A stretch of 64,000 nucleotides of DNA from an uncultured Flavobacteriales bacterium (GCA_905479105.1 CAJQLE010000004.1:186001-250000), one strand, 5' to 3'; shown: positions 32,524 to 42,381, counted from the stretch's first letter. Notes: a model not told the origin generated them from the sequence alone. A program made the numbers and translations.

Positions 32524-33311
32524 GATCGAGCTGCTTGGTTCTTGGCTTTTAATTTATCCATAATGTCCTTGAAGACTTTCTTAGTGGATAGAGGGAAGTC
32601 ACCGTTCATAAGCCAGCCATAATATCCAGGTTCTTTCCTAAATACATCTTCAACGGGAGTTCCTTTGAACTTTCCAAAGTTGATGCATTCTCTATTTTGG
32701 TCATCAAACACAATACGGCCCATTATATCAGCTGTTTTATTGTATTGAGAGAATTCCTCCAAGAAATCAATATCAGCCTTTAAAGTGTCACTATAGCGCT
32801 CTAATTGAGCCTCTAGTATTTCATGTGTCGCTTCAATGTCAGCTAAGGCACTATGCGCATTGGTGAGATCTTTATTCAAATAAAATTTATATGCAGCAAC
32901 CAGAGTGCGTTGTTCCATCTTGTGAAAGATGTTCTGCACATCAACTAATTTTCTATCCTGAAAATCAAATTCTATACCCGCGCGATAAAACTCCTCCACA
33001 AGCATTGGGATATCAAATTTGTTGCTATTGTATCCTGATAAATCGCAATTAAAGAGAAATTTAAATAGGGCAGGAGCAAGATCTGTGAAAGTTGGTTCTT
33101 CGGCAACGTCAGCATTGCTGATCCCATGAATACTAATAGATTCAGCACTGATTTCCATTTCTGGATTTACTCTGTGCGTTCTATTGGTCTTGCTGCCATC
33201 TGGATTAAGTTTTATAATGGCAATTTCTACAATCCTATCTGAGCCTACGGAAACACCTGTTGTTTCGAGGTCGATGAAAGCTAATGGTCTGTTAAGTTTT
33301 AACCGCGTCAT
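32520..33311 (-). CDS. DEDDh 3'-5' exonuclease with exonuclease X-like C-terminal domain
   Basis: The 263-residue protein carries the DnaQ/epsilon-type active site. Motif ExoI is AFIDLETTGVSVGSDRIVEIA near residue 11, ExoII the SGYNSNKFDIPMLVEEF segment near residue 95, and ExoIII with the catalytic His is AHSALADIEATHEIL near residue 153. The C-terminus, INFGKFKGTPVEDVF then PGYYGWLMNGDFPLSTK, resembles the exodeoxyribonuclease X-like C-terminal domain. It probably trims DNA ends in repair or proofreading. It shares an ATGA overlap with the FAH gene. Confidence 0.92.
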   Translation of the reverse strand: MTRLKLNRPLAFIDLETTGVSVGSDRIVEIAIIKLNPDGSKTNRTHRVNPEMEISAESISIHGISNADVAEEPTFTDLAPALFKFLFNCDLSGYNSNKFDIPMLVEEFYRAGIEFDFQDRKLVDVQNIFHKMEQRTLVAAYKFYLNKDLTNAHSALADIEATHEILEAQLERYSDTLKADIDFLEEFSQYNKTADIMGRIVFDDQNRECINFGKFKGTPVEDVFRKEPGYYGWLMNGDFPLSTKKVFKDIMDKLKAKNQAARS

Positions 33312-33341
33312 GCGGCCAAAGGTAAGCGTGAGAACTTACAT

Positions 33342-36140
33342 TTAGAATTTCAATACCACATTCTCTGCGGTACCCGCTTTATCAATTTTGAATTCGCATC
33401 TTCTATTCATCTGTCTGCCATCTGGATTGTCACTTCCATCTTCATTTTGGTTTGGTGCAATAGGAATTGCCTCACCAAAGAATTGATAAGAAAGTCTACT
33501 ATTTGATATCCCTTTATCAATAAGGAAACTATAGGCAGTTTTAGCTCTTTTTTCAGAGAGTGCGAGGTTGTATTCTGTGGTGCCGATCCAGTCAGCATGA
33601 CCATCAATTGTGAGACCTGTACCATTCCTATTGGACATGTACTTATTGATCTTTTTCAATTCTTCAATACTTGCTTCACGTAAAAAGGATTTGTCGAAAT
33701 CAAAGAGTATGTTTCTAAATACAATTGTTTCTTCTTCAGCCTTGGTTTCAATAGGAGCTATTCTTTCTTCTGCAATCTCTGGCTGAATTACTTCTTTGAC
33801 TATCTCTGGTTGGGTTTCAATTACGACATCTGGGATAGTGGGTTCTGGTATGTTAACTGGCACGGATTCTTCTTCAACGATGTCAGCTAAAAGAGCAGGC
33901 TCTTCTTTGATTTTTTCTTCGATAACTTCTTCTACAGCAGGTTTCGCTTGAGGAATGATTGGCCCACCAGGAATAATCATGGAGCTATTATCTATCATAG
34001 AAGGATCTTCCAGAACCACCATTTCTGACGCATCCACCTCTGGCAATGTTGCTAGAAGTGCATCCAGTGGTGCGTCTTTTAAACGGTCCTCTATTACTCT
34101 CATTTGCTGCTTTGGATAGGCTTGTTCTTCATCTATAACGTTAGCAACGATATATCCAGCGCGGGCTTCGGGAAGTAAATCGCTATAGTAATATTGATCG
34201 GCTGAGACTACATTCTTGTTGTACTTTGCTTTAACCTCGTCTCTAGCCTGTACGATGGCAACATCTTTCTCGCCAATAACTTCGCTACTCAACCTTATCC
34301 CATTAGGATCCAAGATGTCGATCATTTTTACATAGTTGGTAAGCTCAATAGGATTGTAGTTTTCTGCAATTAATGACCTAAGAGAGTCTTTTTGACGATC
34401 GCTTATTTTAGTCATATCTTGTTCTGCGAAGTCTTCATTTATCTTTTGGTCGATATTAAAAAATGCATTGTTGATGAATGCTTTTTGAGCGTAAACACGT
34501 CCAGAGCTATCCGTCATATTTTCAATTTTTATTTCTTGAAAAAGGGAATAATAATCGCACTGTTGAGGAACCTTGAAATCTCCTGAATGCGCCATGTATC
34601 CATCAGCCTCTATTTTGAATTTGTAGCTGGTTTCAGTTTTTAGGCGCATTTCATAGGTCCCGTCAGTAGAATCTGCTGCATAATTATTAATTAACCGCCC
34701 TGTTTTACCATCAAATACTGTGATGGTAGCCCCTACGGCTTTTTTAAGGTCTTCACTAAACACAACACCTCTAATTATCGTTGCTGAAACTGCTTTACAA
34801 TCAAGTATGATTCTATAAATGTCGGTCTCGCCATATCCACCATCCCTATCTGAAGCATAATAGCCAACAGCACCTGCATCAGTAGTAACAAAATACCTGT
34901 CGTGGCCTGGAGTATTTATTGGTGGACCCAAGTTTTCTGGTTGAGACCAATTTCCGTTTTCGTCCAACACTGATTTGAATATATCATAGTCACCCATTGA
35001 ATTGTGGCCATTCGAAGCGAAATACAACGTATTTCCATCTGGGGTAAGAAAAGGAGCATCCTCATCAAATCGACTATTGATTACATTTCCTAGGGTCTTT
35101 AATGGTTGCCATGTCCCATCAGCTCCTTTAAAAGTTCTATAAATATCACGTCCACCATATCCACTGCCTAGTTCACTTACAACAAACATTTGCTTTTGGT
35201 CTTCAGTAATGAAAACTGAAGGCTCATAACCTTTAGCCGTATTAATCCTTCCTTGATCTCTAATAGGAAGTGACCAAAGACCCTCTTCCAGGGTACTTAC
35301 CCAAACGTCTTCCTCTCGATAGATGTATAGCTGGGTCTGATCTGCAGCGTAAGTAATGGCAGCATCGTGATCGTTTGTGTTAATTTCAGCATTCATGAAT
35401 CTACTCGTAGAATCAAAGTTGGATGCCTTTGTCCAAGTGCCATCAATATTCAATGAGTAATAAATATCTTCAAAGTATTTGTCGTCAGAGTCTATATCTT
35501 CTCCGGTAGTACCTTTTCTTCTCGAAGTAAAGAGAATCATATTCTCATCTTTCGAGACAACAGGGGAGTAGTCTGCAAATTCACTATTTATGAATTTACC
35601 TAGATTTTCTATCCTAACGTGTTCTTTGTTGTTTTCGAATTGAACCTTACCATTCTGGCACATTTCAATGTATCTGGGCACATCTTCTTCTAGTAATTCA
35701 GGAGAAAGGTCTTCAAGCTTTCGCATAAGGCCCATATAAGTTTTGAAGTGATCTATAGCGATATCAAAGTCACCGGCATATTGAGAAGCCTTTCCTGCAA
35801 ATAGAAACATGTCCGCTAATGTGTCGGCCTTGGTAGAGAGAAGTGCCTTTTCAAAATAAGGAGCTGCCTTTCCTCGATGTATACCCTGCTCATAAATGGC
35901 AATACCCATTTCATAGTTATAGTCAGGATTTTCTGGTGCAAGTTGAAGCAAGTCATGGTACAGATACTCGGCATCAGCTAGTTTCCCCGTATTCAGTGCT
36001 TTGATAGCTCTGATATGCAATTTTCTTTCCTCACGAGATTGTCCGAAGGCTGTTATGGCCATGAGCAAGGAGAAGAAAACAAGCAGAAAGAATACCTTCC
36101 CAGGAGCTGTAGAATGAGTGATTCTTTCTGAATACCGCAT
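33342..36140 (-). CDS. TPR-PD40-OmpA envelope protein
   Basis: The 932-residue protein has a signal peptide (VFFLLVFFSLLMAITAFG). TPR-type repeats follow (about residues 40-140), then PD40/WD40-type blades (about 185-450). Examples are YSPVVSKDENMILFTSRRKGT, LYFASNGHNSMGDYDIFKS, and RYFVTTDAGAVGYYASDRDGGYGETDIY. A carboxypeptidase-regulatory-like module is near 455-540, and a long Pro/Glu/Ile-rich linker spans 690-800. The C-terminal OmpA domain is IVFRNILFDFDKSFLREASI to MNRRCEFKIDKAG. This is the PorE-like architecture common in Bacteroidota, which anchors envelope machinery to peptidoglycan; PorE itself belongs to the T9SS, but this copy cannot be assigned to it. A TTG-N17-TAGATTTG promoter is upstream. 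Its OmpA domain is closely related to the ORF at 31142. Confidence 0.9.
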   Translation of the reverse strand: MRYSERITHSTAPGKVFFLLVFFSLLMAITAFGQSREERKLHIRAIKALNTGKLADAEYLYHDLLQLAPENPDYNYEMGIAIYEQGIHRGKAAPYFEKALLSTKADTLADMFLFAGKASQYAGDFDIAIDHFKTYMGLMRKLEDLSPELLEEDVPRYIEMCQNGKVQFENNKEHVRIENLGKFINSEFADYSPVVSKDENMILFTSRRKGTTGEDIDSDDKYFEDIYYSLNIDGTWTKASNFDSTSRFMNAEINTNDHDAAITYAADQTQLYIYREEDVWVSTLEEGLWSLPIRDQGRINTAKGYEPSVFITEDQKQMFVVSELGSGYGGRDIYRTFKGADGTWQPLKTLGNVINSRFDEDAPFLTPDGNTLYFASNGHNSMGDYDIFKSVLDENGNWSQPENLGPPINTPGHDRYFVTTDAGAVGYYASDRDGGYGETDIYRIILDCKAVSATIIRGVVFSEDLKKAVGATITVFDGKTGRLINNYAADSTDGTYEMRLKTETSYKFKIEADGYMAHSGDFKVPQQCDYYSLFQEIKIENMTDSSGRVYAQKAFINNAFFNIDQKINEDFAEQDMTKISDRQKDSLRSLIAENYNPIELTNYVKMIDILDPNGIRLSSEVIGEKDVAIVQARDEVKAKYNKNVVSADQYYYSDLLPEARAGYIVANVIDEEQAYPKQQMRVIEDRLKDAPLDALLATLPEVDASEMVVLEDPSMIDNSSMIIPGGPIIPQAKPAVEEVIEEKIKEEPALLADIVEEESVPVNIPEPTIPDVVIETQPEIVKEVIQPEIAEERIAPIETKAEEETIVFRNILFDFDKSFLREASIEELKKINKYMSNRNGTGLTIDGHADWIGTTEYNLALSEKRAKTAYSFLIDKGISNSRLSYQFFGEAIPIAPNQNEDGSDNPDGRQMNRRCEFKIDKAGTAENVVLKF

Positions 36141-36167
36141 AGAATAAGGATTAGGATGACCTTTTCA

Positions 36168-36195
36168 CAAATCTACCCCCTTTCAATGCGGACAA
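36168..36195 (-). promoter_or_regulatory. Promoter TTG-N17-TAGATTTG
   Basis: On the minus strand TTG (36193-36195) and TAGATTTG (36168-36175, exact TAnnTTTG) are spaced by 17 bases, the same as at 47892-47919. Transcription would start about 26 bases before the ATG at 36140. Confidence 0.6.
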
Positions 36196-36254
36196 TTTTC
36201 GATGATGTGGTTCTTATAAACAGAAAATTGTTAATTCAAATTCAATTTAAATAC

Positions 36255-36289
36255 CTTTAAGTCAATGATTTAGATAATTTGACTTTAAG
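36255..36289. repeat. Inverted repeat in the 36141-36447 gap
   Basis: CTTTAAGTCAA and TTGACTTTAAG form an 11-bp arm with one mismatch around a 13-base AT-rich spacer. Its place upstream of the OmpA gene promoter would suit an operator. The rest of this 307-base, AT-rich gap shows no gene. Confidence 0.3.
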
Positions 36290-36447
36290 TTGTTTGAGAT
36301 TTTAAATGTGAATTACTTCTTCTTCTTACTACGATTGTTAAAATCTTGTTAGTATTTAAAAGCGATTTATAAAGAACTGTCAATCAGAGCTTTTTGACAC
36401 AAGTGGCATAATCGCCTTCCAACTTCTGATGCTCAACGTTTCAAGAA

Positions 36448-37782
36448 TTAGATTTCTCTATTTACATCCCAATTTTCAAGATAATCGGCAACTCTTCTCA
36501 CAAACATTCCTCCTAATGCACCATCTACTACCCGGTGGTCATAGGAATGGGATAGATACATGAAATGACGTATGCCAAGTGTATCACCTGCTTCAGTTTC
36601 AATTACAGCTGGCTTTTTCTTTATAGCACCTACTGCCATTATTGCAACTTGGGGTTGGTTGATGATAGGCGTTCCAAATACATTTCCAAATGTCCCAACG
36701 TTAGAAACAGTGTAGGTTCCACCTTGAATCTCATCCGGAAGAAGTTTGTTTTCACGCGCTCTTTTGGCTAAGTCATTTACGGCTTTTGTAATCCCTAAAA
36801 GATTTAGACGATCAGCGTTCATAATAACCGGAACAATTAAATTTCCGCTTGGAAGTGCAGCTGCCATTCCAATGTTTATATTCTTCTTTTTAATGATTTT
36901 ATCTCCTTCTACCGAGATATTAATCATTGGGAAATCTTTGATAGCTTTTACGATGGCTTCAATGAAAATAGGAGTAAAGGTTAATTTCTCTCCTTCCACC
37001 TGCTCGAAGTGCTTCTTCATTTTGTTTCGCCAATTCACGATGTTGGTAACATCAGCTTCAACGAAGCTCGTAACGTGCGCAGCAGTTTGCTTTGATTTGA
37101 CCATATGGTCGGCAATCAACTTGCGCATTCTGTCCATTTGAATTATTTCAACATCTCCTGATAAAGATGAAACAGGAGTTGATTGAACCGTAGCAGCAGC
37201 CTTGGTAGTTGGGGTGGCAGATGGAGCTGACACCTGAGCTGGTGAGGTACTGGAGCCATTTTGGCGGCCACTAACAAATGCAAGAATATCTTTTTTCGTT
37301 ACTCTACCTTCATTTCCTGAACCTGAAATTTGCTCTAGTTCGACCGCACTTATGCCTTCTTCCTTCGCTATACTCTTTACGAGTGGGCTGTAGAAGCGAT
37401 CGCTTCCTGAAAAGTCAATCTTTGCGCTTGGCGCTGTGGCTTGAGTTGCTTGTTGAATGTTCTCTTCAATAGCTGCAGCTTCCGCTGGAGCTACATCAGC
37501 AGGAGCGCTTGAAGAAGAAGATGGTGCGCTCGCAACGTCTCCTTCAGCTCCAATGATGGCAATAACCTGTCCTACTTTGGCAACTTCTCCTTCTTGAACT
37601 AAAATTTTAAGGATTTTACCCTCTGCCGGAGAAGGTACTTCACTGTCTACTTTGTCGGTGGCAATTTCAACGATCGCCTCTTCCGCTTCTACGGTGTCAC
37701 CTTCACTTTTCAACCATGTTGTTATTGTTGCCTCGGCAACGCTTTCTCCCATTTTGGGGAGAATAACTTCAATCTGCGCCAT
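36448..37782 (-). CDS. 2-oxoacid dehydrogenase E2 acyltransferase
   Basis: The ORF opens at 37812, but MAQIEVILPKMGESVAEATI at 37782 is the natural start (444 aa). The lipoyl domain carries the lipoylated Lys in ATDKVDSEV near residue 44. An Ala/Ser/Pro-rich linker follows, then the E3-binding domain (RFYSPLVKSIAKEEGISAVEL, GRVTKKDIL, about residues 135-175). The catalytic domain ends with DHRVVDGALGGMF (HxxxDG motif). The enzyme moves the acyl group from E1 to CoA in a large complex. E1 and E3 genes are not adjacent, so the true substrate (branched-chain, pyruvate or oxoglutarate) cannot be decided. It is alone on the minus strand. Confidence 0.92.
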   Translation of the reverse strand: MAQIEVILPKMGESVAEATITTWLKSEGDTVEAEEAIVEIATDKVDSEVPSPAEGKILKILVQEGEVAKVGQVIAIIGAEGDVASAPSSSSSAPADVAPAEAAAIEENIQQATQATAPSAKIDFSGSDRFYSPLVKSIAKEEGISAVELEQISGSGNEGRVTKKDILAFVSGRQNGSSTSPAQVSAPSATPTTKAAATVQSTPVSSLSGDVEIIQMDRMRKLIADHMVKSKQTAAHVTSFVEADVTNIVNWRNKMKKHFEQVEGEKLTFTPIFIEAIVKAIKDFPMINISVEGDKIIKKKNINIGMAAALPSGNLIVPVIMNADRLNLLGITKAVNDLAKRARENKLLPDEIQGGTYTVSNVGTFGNVFGTPIINQPQVAIMAVGAIKKKPAVIETEAGDTLGIRHFMYLSHSYDHRVVDGALGGMFVRRVADYLENWDVNREI

Positions 37783-37888
37783 GCGAAATTCGTTTTGTTT
37801 TAAGGGGTGCAAAGTTACGCTAAACTCAGTAAGACAAAAAATGCATTTCTCTAAACAATCGTTGCATGATTGTGTTGATATTCGTCAT

Positions 37889-40300
37889 ATGAAGAACATC
37901 ACCACCACTTTTGCTTTTTTAGTATTAATCATGTCTTCTATTGTAGCTCAAAACGCTGTGATTAAAGGAAAGGTTTATAATCCTATAAATAATGATCCAG
38001 TTCCATTCGCGAATGTTGTGATTCAAGGAACGACTACTGGAACAAGTAGCGATCTTGATGGTAATTTTGAAATCTCTGGTTTAGAACCTAAGTTATATAA
38101 TTTGGAGGCTACATCACTTGGCTTCAGGAAAGCAGTAGTATACGAAATCCAGGCTTTTAATAACCGTCCAGTAAACATCAATATTCAAATGACGGAAGAT
38201 GCTCAGCTTCTTGAAGCAGTTGAAGTAAGAGCGTCTCCGTTTAGTAAAAAAGAAGAGGCACCTGTTTCAATGAGGACAATAGGTGTTTCTGAAATCGAGA
38301 GGAATCCGGGTGGTAATCGCGATATAAGTAGAGTGATTCAGTCCTTGCCGGGTGTTGCCTCTTCACCTTCTTTCAGAAATGATATTATCATCAGAGGAGG
38401 TGGTCCGAACGAGAATCGATTTTACCTAGACGGAATAGAAGTTCCAAATATTAATCATTTTGCCACGCAAGGTGCGTCTGGTGGTCCAGTAGGTTTGATT
38501 AATGTCAATTTCATTCAGGAGGTTGATTTCTATTCAGCGGCATTCCCGAGTAATCGTGGTAACGCTTTAAGCTCCGTGTTTAATTTCACTCAAAAGGATG
38601 GAAATCCGGATGGGTTAAAGGCAAATGTTACTGTTGGAAGCAGCGATTATGGATTAACCTTAGATGGTCCTTTAGGCAAGAATACCAGTTATATATTCTC
38701 AGTGAGAAGGTCTTATTTGCAATTTTTATTTTCAGCCCTAAAGCTGCCATTTTTACCAATTTACAATGACTCTCAATTCAAGGTGAAAACTAAGTTGAAT
38801 GAAAAGAATGAAATATCGTTCATTGGCCTCGGTGCAATTGATCAGTTTGAATTGAATGAAGGCGCAAACGATGGTGTTACGGATGAAGAGACATTAGAGA
38901 GGAATCGATATATTCTGGGAAATATTCCATCAAATGACCAATGGAATTATACGGTCGGGGCTAACTACAAGCACTTTGCTGATAAGAGCTTCCAGCAAGT
39001 TGTAGTGAGCAGAAATCACTTAAACAATAAAGCCGTAAAGTATCAAGACAATGATGACAGCAACGAAGCGAATAAAATTTTAGATTATACCAGCCAGGAA
39101 ATTGAGAATAAACTTCGTCTTGAGCATACTTGGAGAGAAAATGGATGGAAGTGGAATGCGGGAGTTGGATATGAGAATGCCCTTTACACCAACAGTACTT
39201 TCAATCGCATTGTTACGAATTCGGGACAAGAGTTAACTATTGATTTCAACTCAGAGTTATTTCTGAACAAATACTCAATGTTCTCTCAATTATCAAAATC
39301 TTTTGTGAAAGATCGTTTAAGCCTTTCGGCAGGCATACGAACAGACTTCAGTGATTATAACCCGGAGATGTCCAATCCTTTGGATCAGCTTTCGCCACGT
39401 TTTGCAGCTTCCTTCGTTTTTGCCCCAAAATGGAGTATTAATGCGAGCGTTGGCAGATTTTATCAACTTCCTCCTTACACTGTGATGGGTTATCGTGATG
39501 CTAACAATGATTTGATCAACAAACAAAATGGAGTGTCTTATATAAGCGCTGATCACGCTGTTTTGGGACTTGAATTCTTACCTGCCACCAACACGAAGAT
39601 TACGGTTGAAGGGTTTTATAAAAGATATCTTAATTATCCATTTCTTTTACGTGACGGTATAACTCTAGCCAATCTTGGAAGTGATTTTGGTGTTATAGGC
39701 AATGAGCCAGTTGAGTCATCTTCTGAGGGACGCTCTTATGGTTTAGAGTTTCTGGCTCAACAAAAGCTATTCAAAGGGTTCTATGGGATAATTGCATATA
39801 CACTAGTGATTAGCGAATTTCAAGATAAGAATGGTGATTTTTTACCTTCAGCGTGGGATAATGGGAATATTATCACAATAACGGGAGGAAAGAAATTTAA
39901 AGGAAACTGGGAGCTGGGTGTTCGATTCAGATACTTAGGAGGAGCTCCATATACCCCTTTCAATGAAAGTTTGTCTTCTGTCAAAAGCAATTGGGATTTG
40001 AGGGGAGTAGGGATCTTAGATTACAATCAACTGAATGCTCAGAGAAATGGTGCTGTAAATCAGTTAGATGTGAGACTTGATAAAAGATTCTTCTTTAATA
40101 AATGGTCTTTGAACGTATACTTAGATATTCAAAACGTTTATAACTACCAAGCTCCATTGGCTCCTTTTATTACGGTTGAAAGGGATGAAAATGGCCTTCC
40201 TGTTGAAGACCCAACAGATCCAAGTAAATACTCGACAAGGATAGTAGAGAACTTCTCAGGTAATCTGCTTCCTTCGATAGGTTTGATTATAGAGATATAA
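37889..40300 (+). CDS. TonB-dependent outer-membrane receptor with carboxypeptidase-like N-terminal domain
   Basis: The ORF is open from 37652, but it is antisense to the E2 gene there. The ATG at 37889 begins the signal peptide MKNITTTFAFLVLIMSSIVAQ, giving 803 residues. A carboxypeptidase D regulatory-like domain follows (AVIKGKVYNPINNDPVPFANVVIQG, about residues 22-105). The plug (RDISRVIQSLPGVASSP, RGGGPNENRFYLDGIEVP, NHF) and the barrel complete it. The end, LDIQNVYNYQAPLAPF, is typical. Such receptors bring large or scarce nutrients across the outer membrane; the substrate is unknown, and no SusD gene is adjacent. It lies alone, divergent from the E2 gene. Confidence 0.92.
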   Translation: MKNITTTFAFLVLIMSSIVAQNAVIKGKVYNPINNDPVPFANVVIQGTTTGTSSDLDGNFEISGLEPKLYNLEATSLGFRKAVVYEIQAFNNRPVNINIQMTEDAQLLEAVEVRASPFSKKEEAPVSMRTIGVSEIERNPGGNRDISRVIQSLPGVASSPSFRNDIIIRGGGPNENRFYLDGIEVPNINHFATQGASGGPVGLINVNFIQEVDFYSAAFPSNRGNALSSVFNFTQKDGNPDGLKANVTVGSSDYGLTLDGPLGKNTSYIFSVRRSYLQFLFSALKLPFLPIYNDSQFKVKTKLNEKNEISFIGLGAIDQFELNEGANDGVTDEETLERNRYILGNIPSNDQWNYTVGANYKHFADKSFQQVVVSRNHLNNKAVKYQDNDDSNEANKILDYTSQEIENKLRLEHTWRENGWKWNAGVGYENALYTNSTFNRIVTNSGQELTIDFNSELFLNKYSMFSQLSKSFVKDRLSLSAGIRTDFSDYNPEMSNPLDQLSPRFAASFVFAPKWSINASVGRFYQLPPYTVMGYRDANNDLINKQNGVSYISADHAVLGLEFLPATNTKITVEGFYKRYLNYPFLLRDGITLANLGSDFGVIGNEPVESSSEGRSYGLEFLAQQKLFKGFYGIIAYTLVISEFQDKNGDFLPSAWDNGNIITITGGKKFKGNWELGVRFRYLGGAPYTPFNESLSSVKSNWDLRGVGILDYNQLNAQRNGAVNQLDVRLDKRFFFNKWSLNVYLDIQNVYNYQAPLAPFITVERDENGLPVEDPTDPSKYSTRIVENFSGNLLPSIGLIIEI

Positions 40301-40410
40301 TTATTCTGGTCAGAAAACACCTTTCGAAACGTAGAAAAAACTTGACGTGAAGGGTTTTCTAGCTGAACCCTCTATTCGTTTTTGGCTTAGAGCATTTGAA
40401 TATGCTTAAC

Positions 40411-40572
40411 TTAACGAAGCTCATAATGCCATGATTGTGAATGTGGTAAGGGCTGATCTATCAATTCCTCAGCACTAGTTAATCGAAAAGCAATGGTTTG
40501 ACTTCTTGTACGGAAGTGCACCGGAACAGCCTTGTCTCTTGGAGATAATGGAAGTTTTGAAAGGGTGGCTAT
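40411..40572 (-). other. Open reading continuation after the SpoIIE stop (272-base gap)
   Basis: The gap 40301-40572 holds no convincing gene. Directly after the TAA of the SpoIIE gene, in the same frame, 53 further codons run open to the next TAA (for example PRDKAVPVHFRTRSQTIAFR). I recognise no family. It may be chance or the remnant of a longer C-terminus. Confidence 0.3.
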
Positions 40573-42366
40573 TTAGAAGCGAATGCCTACTATTAATATA
40601 TCGTCAATTTGTTCCTCTTCATCACCCATCCATTCTTCGATGGTTGTGTTCAGGATATCCTTTTGTTTCTTCATAGTCTCAGGCTGAAGATCTACGAGTA
40701 ATTTTTTGAATTGACTGTATTTGAACTTCTTGCCCGCTGGTCCACCAAATTGATCTGCATATCCATCAGAGAAAATATAAACCGAATCACCTTTTTCTAC
40801 CTCAATTTCGTGGTTAGTATATGGTGTATCTAAGTTGTCACCATAGATTCCAACTGGTTGACGATCTGCTCTTGTTTCGAGTATTTCGCCATCACGAATC
40901 ATCCAAAATGGATTGTTTGCTCCAGCATATTCAATTACCTTACCTTTTTTAGGGATGGTGCAAATAGCGATATCCATACCGTCTTTCGTTTGGTCAGAAG
41001 ATGGATGCTTATTCAATGCTTTTATGACCCCCTGCTTCAAAGCGAGCAGGATTTCACTTGGCTTCGTTATTCCTTTTTCATTGACAATTTCATTGAGTAA
41101 TGATGAGCCAATCATAGACATCAATGCTCCAGGAACTCCATGCCCGGTGCAATCGGCAGCTGCAATGATAGCCTTGTCATTCTTTTCTGAAAACCAATAG
41201 AAGTCACCACTCACAATATCCTTTGGTCTAAACAGCACCATGCTATTCTTTAACGACTGATCAATTTCTTCTTTAGACGGAAGAATTGCTTCTTGGATTC
41301 GTTTTGCATAGAGAATACTATCCTTTACTTGCTCATAAAGTTCAGCTATCTGCTCACTTTGTTTCTCAATCTCTTCTTTTTGGCGAACGACTTCAGCAGT
41401 GCGCTCACGAACTTTTTCCTCCATGTCCTCGCTATACTCTTTTAAGTTTTTACGCATGACAAGTAAAGATTGACCTAATTCATCCTGATCACTCAATGGA
41501 GTGTATTCAGTATTGTAACCTCCCGAACCAACTGCAATAGCAAAGTCCTTGGTGCTTCTAAGTCCTGCTACTACTGTTTCAAGTGCGTTGGCCATTTCAC
41601 CAATTTCATCACCTCTAGAGTTAATCCAACTCTTAGGGAAAATACCTTTCGATAGATCAAGTAGTATGAGACGAAGTTTTCTTACTGGAGAAACAATGGT
41701 TCTTGTAGTTAAGAAGGCGATTATAATACCTGCAATGGTTAAAGCAATTCCTAGGTTCTTGATCAGTAATCGAACCTTTTGAAACGATTCAATCATGGTA
41801 GCAGTAATGACCTTTGTTACCTCTTTCTTATTATCAATAAGAACCTGCAACATGTCTAGCGTTTGATCTGTGTAGTTATCAATATCACCGCCTTCTTCTA
41901 CCATTGAATTGGCCATGAATAGGTTCATGGGTTCATTGTAGTTATCTAAACTGTTAAGAGCTTGTTTCACAAACTCATGATTAGACCAAAGCATTTCAAT
42001 ATTGTCAAATAACGGATCTAATGTAGCCCGTGTACTATCATCCCAGCGTTGGGAGAGTTCTTCTAATTCTAGTTTTAAATTCGGGTAATCAGAAACTGTT
42101 AAACGGTTTAGAAGAACCTTGTCTTCATTTTCTGAAGGACTTGGAAGATAGACCCAGTTGCTGATGAGCATTTTAGATCTTACAATCATCAATTTAAGCT
42201 CCTCTAACTTGGCGATAGAAGGTGTGTGATTGTTAGTAATCTCCTCGTTTATCTCCTGACTTTCAACGAAAGTTGTGTTGGTAATATAGAACGCAACAAT
42301 AGTTGATAAGATAACTATAGCGAATCCTAAACTGATTTTTCTACCTATACTGAAATGTGAAAACAT
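40573..42366 (-). CDS. Membrane sensor SpoIIE/PP2C-type serine phosphatase with HAMP domain
   Basis: The 597-residue protein has an N-terminal membrane helix (about residues 12-32), a periplasmic four-helix-bundle sensor (about 33-195), and a second helix with IALTIAGIIIAFLTT near residue 210. A HAMP-type region follows (TIVSPVRKLRLILLDL then EIGEMANALETVVAG), then a coiled coil (EKVRERTAEVVRQKEEIEKQ). A SpoIIE phosphatase domain spans residues 355-597, with metal-binding Asp residues in IVSGDFYWF and AAADCTGHGVPGALMSM, and later YIFSDGYADQFGG. It would dephosphorylate a Ser-phosphorylated target, such as an anti-sigma-antagonist, in answer to a periplasmic signal. It is the last gene of a YfiR-TPR-SpoIIE operon, separated from the TPR gene by 15 bases. 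Confidence 0.93.
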   Translation of the reverse strand: MFSHFSIGRKISLGFAIVILSTIVAFYITNTTFVESQEINEEITNNHTPSIAKLEELKLMIVRSKMLISNWVYLPSPSENEDKVLLNRLTVSDYPNLKLELEELSQRWDDSTRATLDPLFDNIEMLWSNHEFVKQALNSLDNYNEPMNLFMANSMVEEGGDIDNYTDQTLDMLQVLIDNKKEVTKVITATMIESFQKVRLLIKNLGIALTIAGIIIAFLTTRTIVSPVRKLRLILLDLSKGIFPKSWINSRGDEIGEMANALETVVAGLRSTKDFAIAVGSGGYNTEYTPLSDQDELGQSLLVMRKNLKEYSEDMEEKVRERTAEVVRQKEEIEKQSEQIAELYEQVKDSILYAKRIQEAILPSKEEIDQSLKNSMVLFRPKDIVSGDFYWFSEKNDKAIIAAADCTGHGVPGALMSMIGSSLLNEIVNEKGITKPSEILLALKQGVIKALNKHPSSDQTKDGMDIAICTIPKKGKVIEYAGANNPFWMIRDGEILETRADRQPVGIYGDNLDTPYTNHEIEVEKGDSVYIFSDGYADQFGGPAGKKFKYSQFKKLLVDLQPETMKKQKDILNTTIEEWMGDEEEQIDDILIVGIRF

Positions 42367-42381
42367 ATTGTATTGGATCGC

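Noticed and set aside
36746-37141. 131-residue plus-strand ORF
   Set aside because: It is the antisense shadow of the E2 acyltransferase gene, with no domain or start context.
37652-37888. Extended N-terminus of the TonB receptor
   Set aside because: The stretch is antisense to the E2 gene, and a signal peptide begins at the ATG at 37889.
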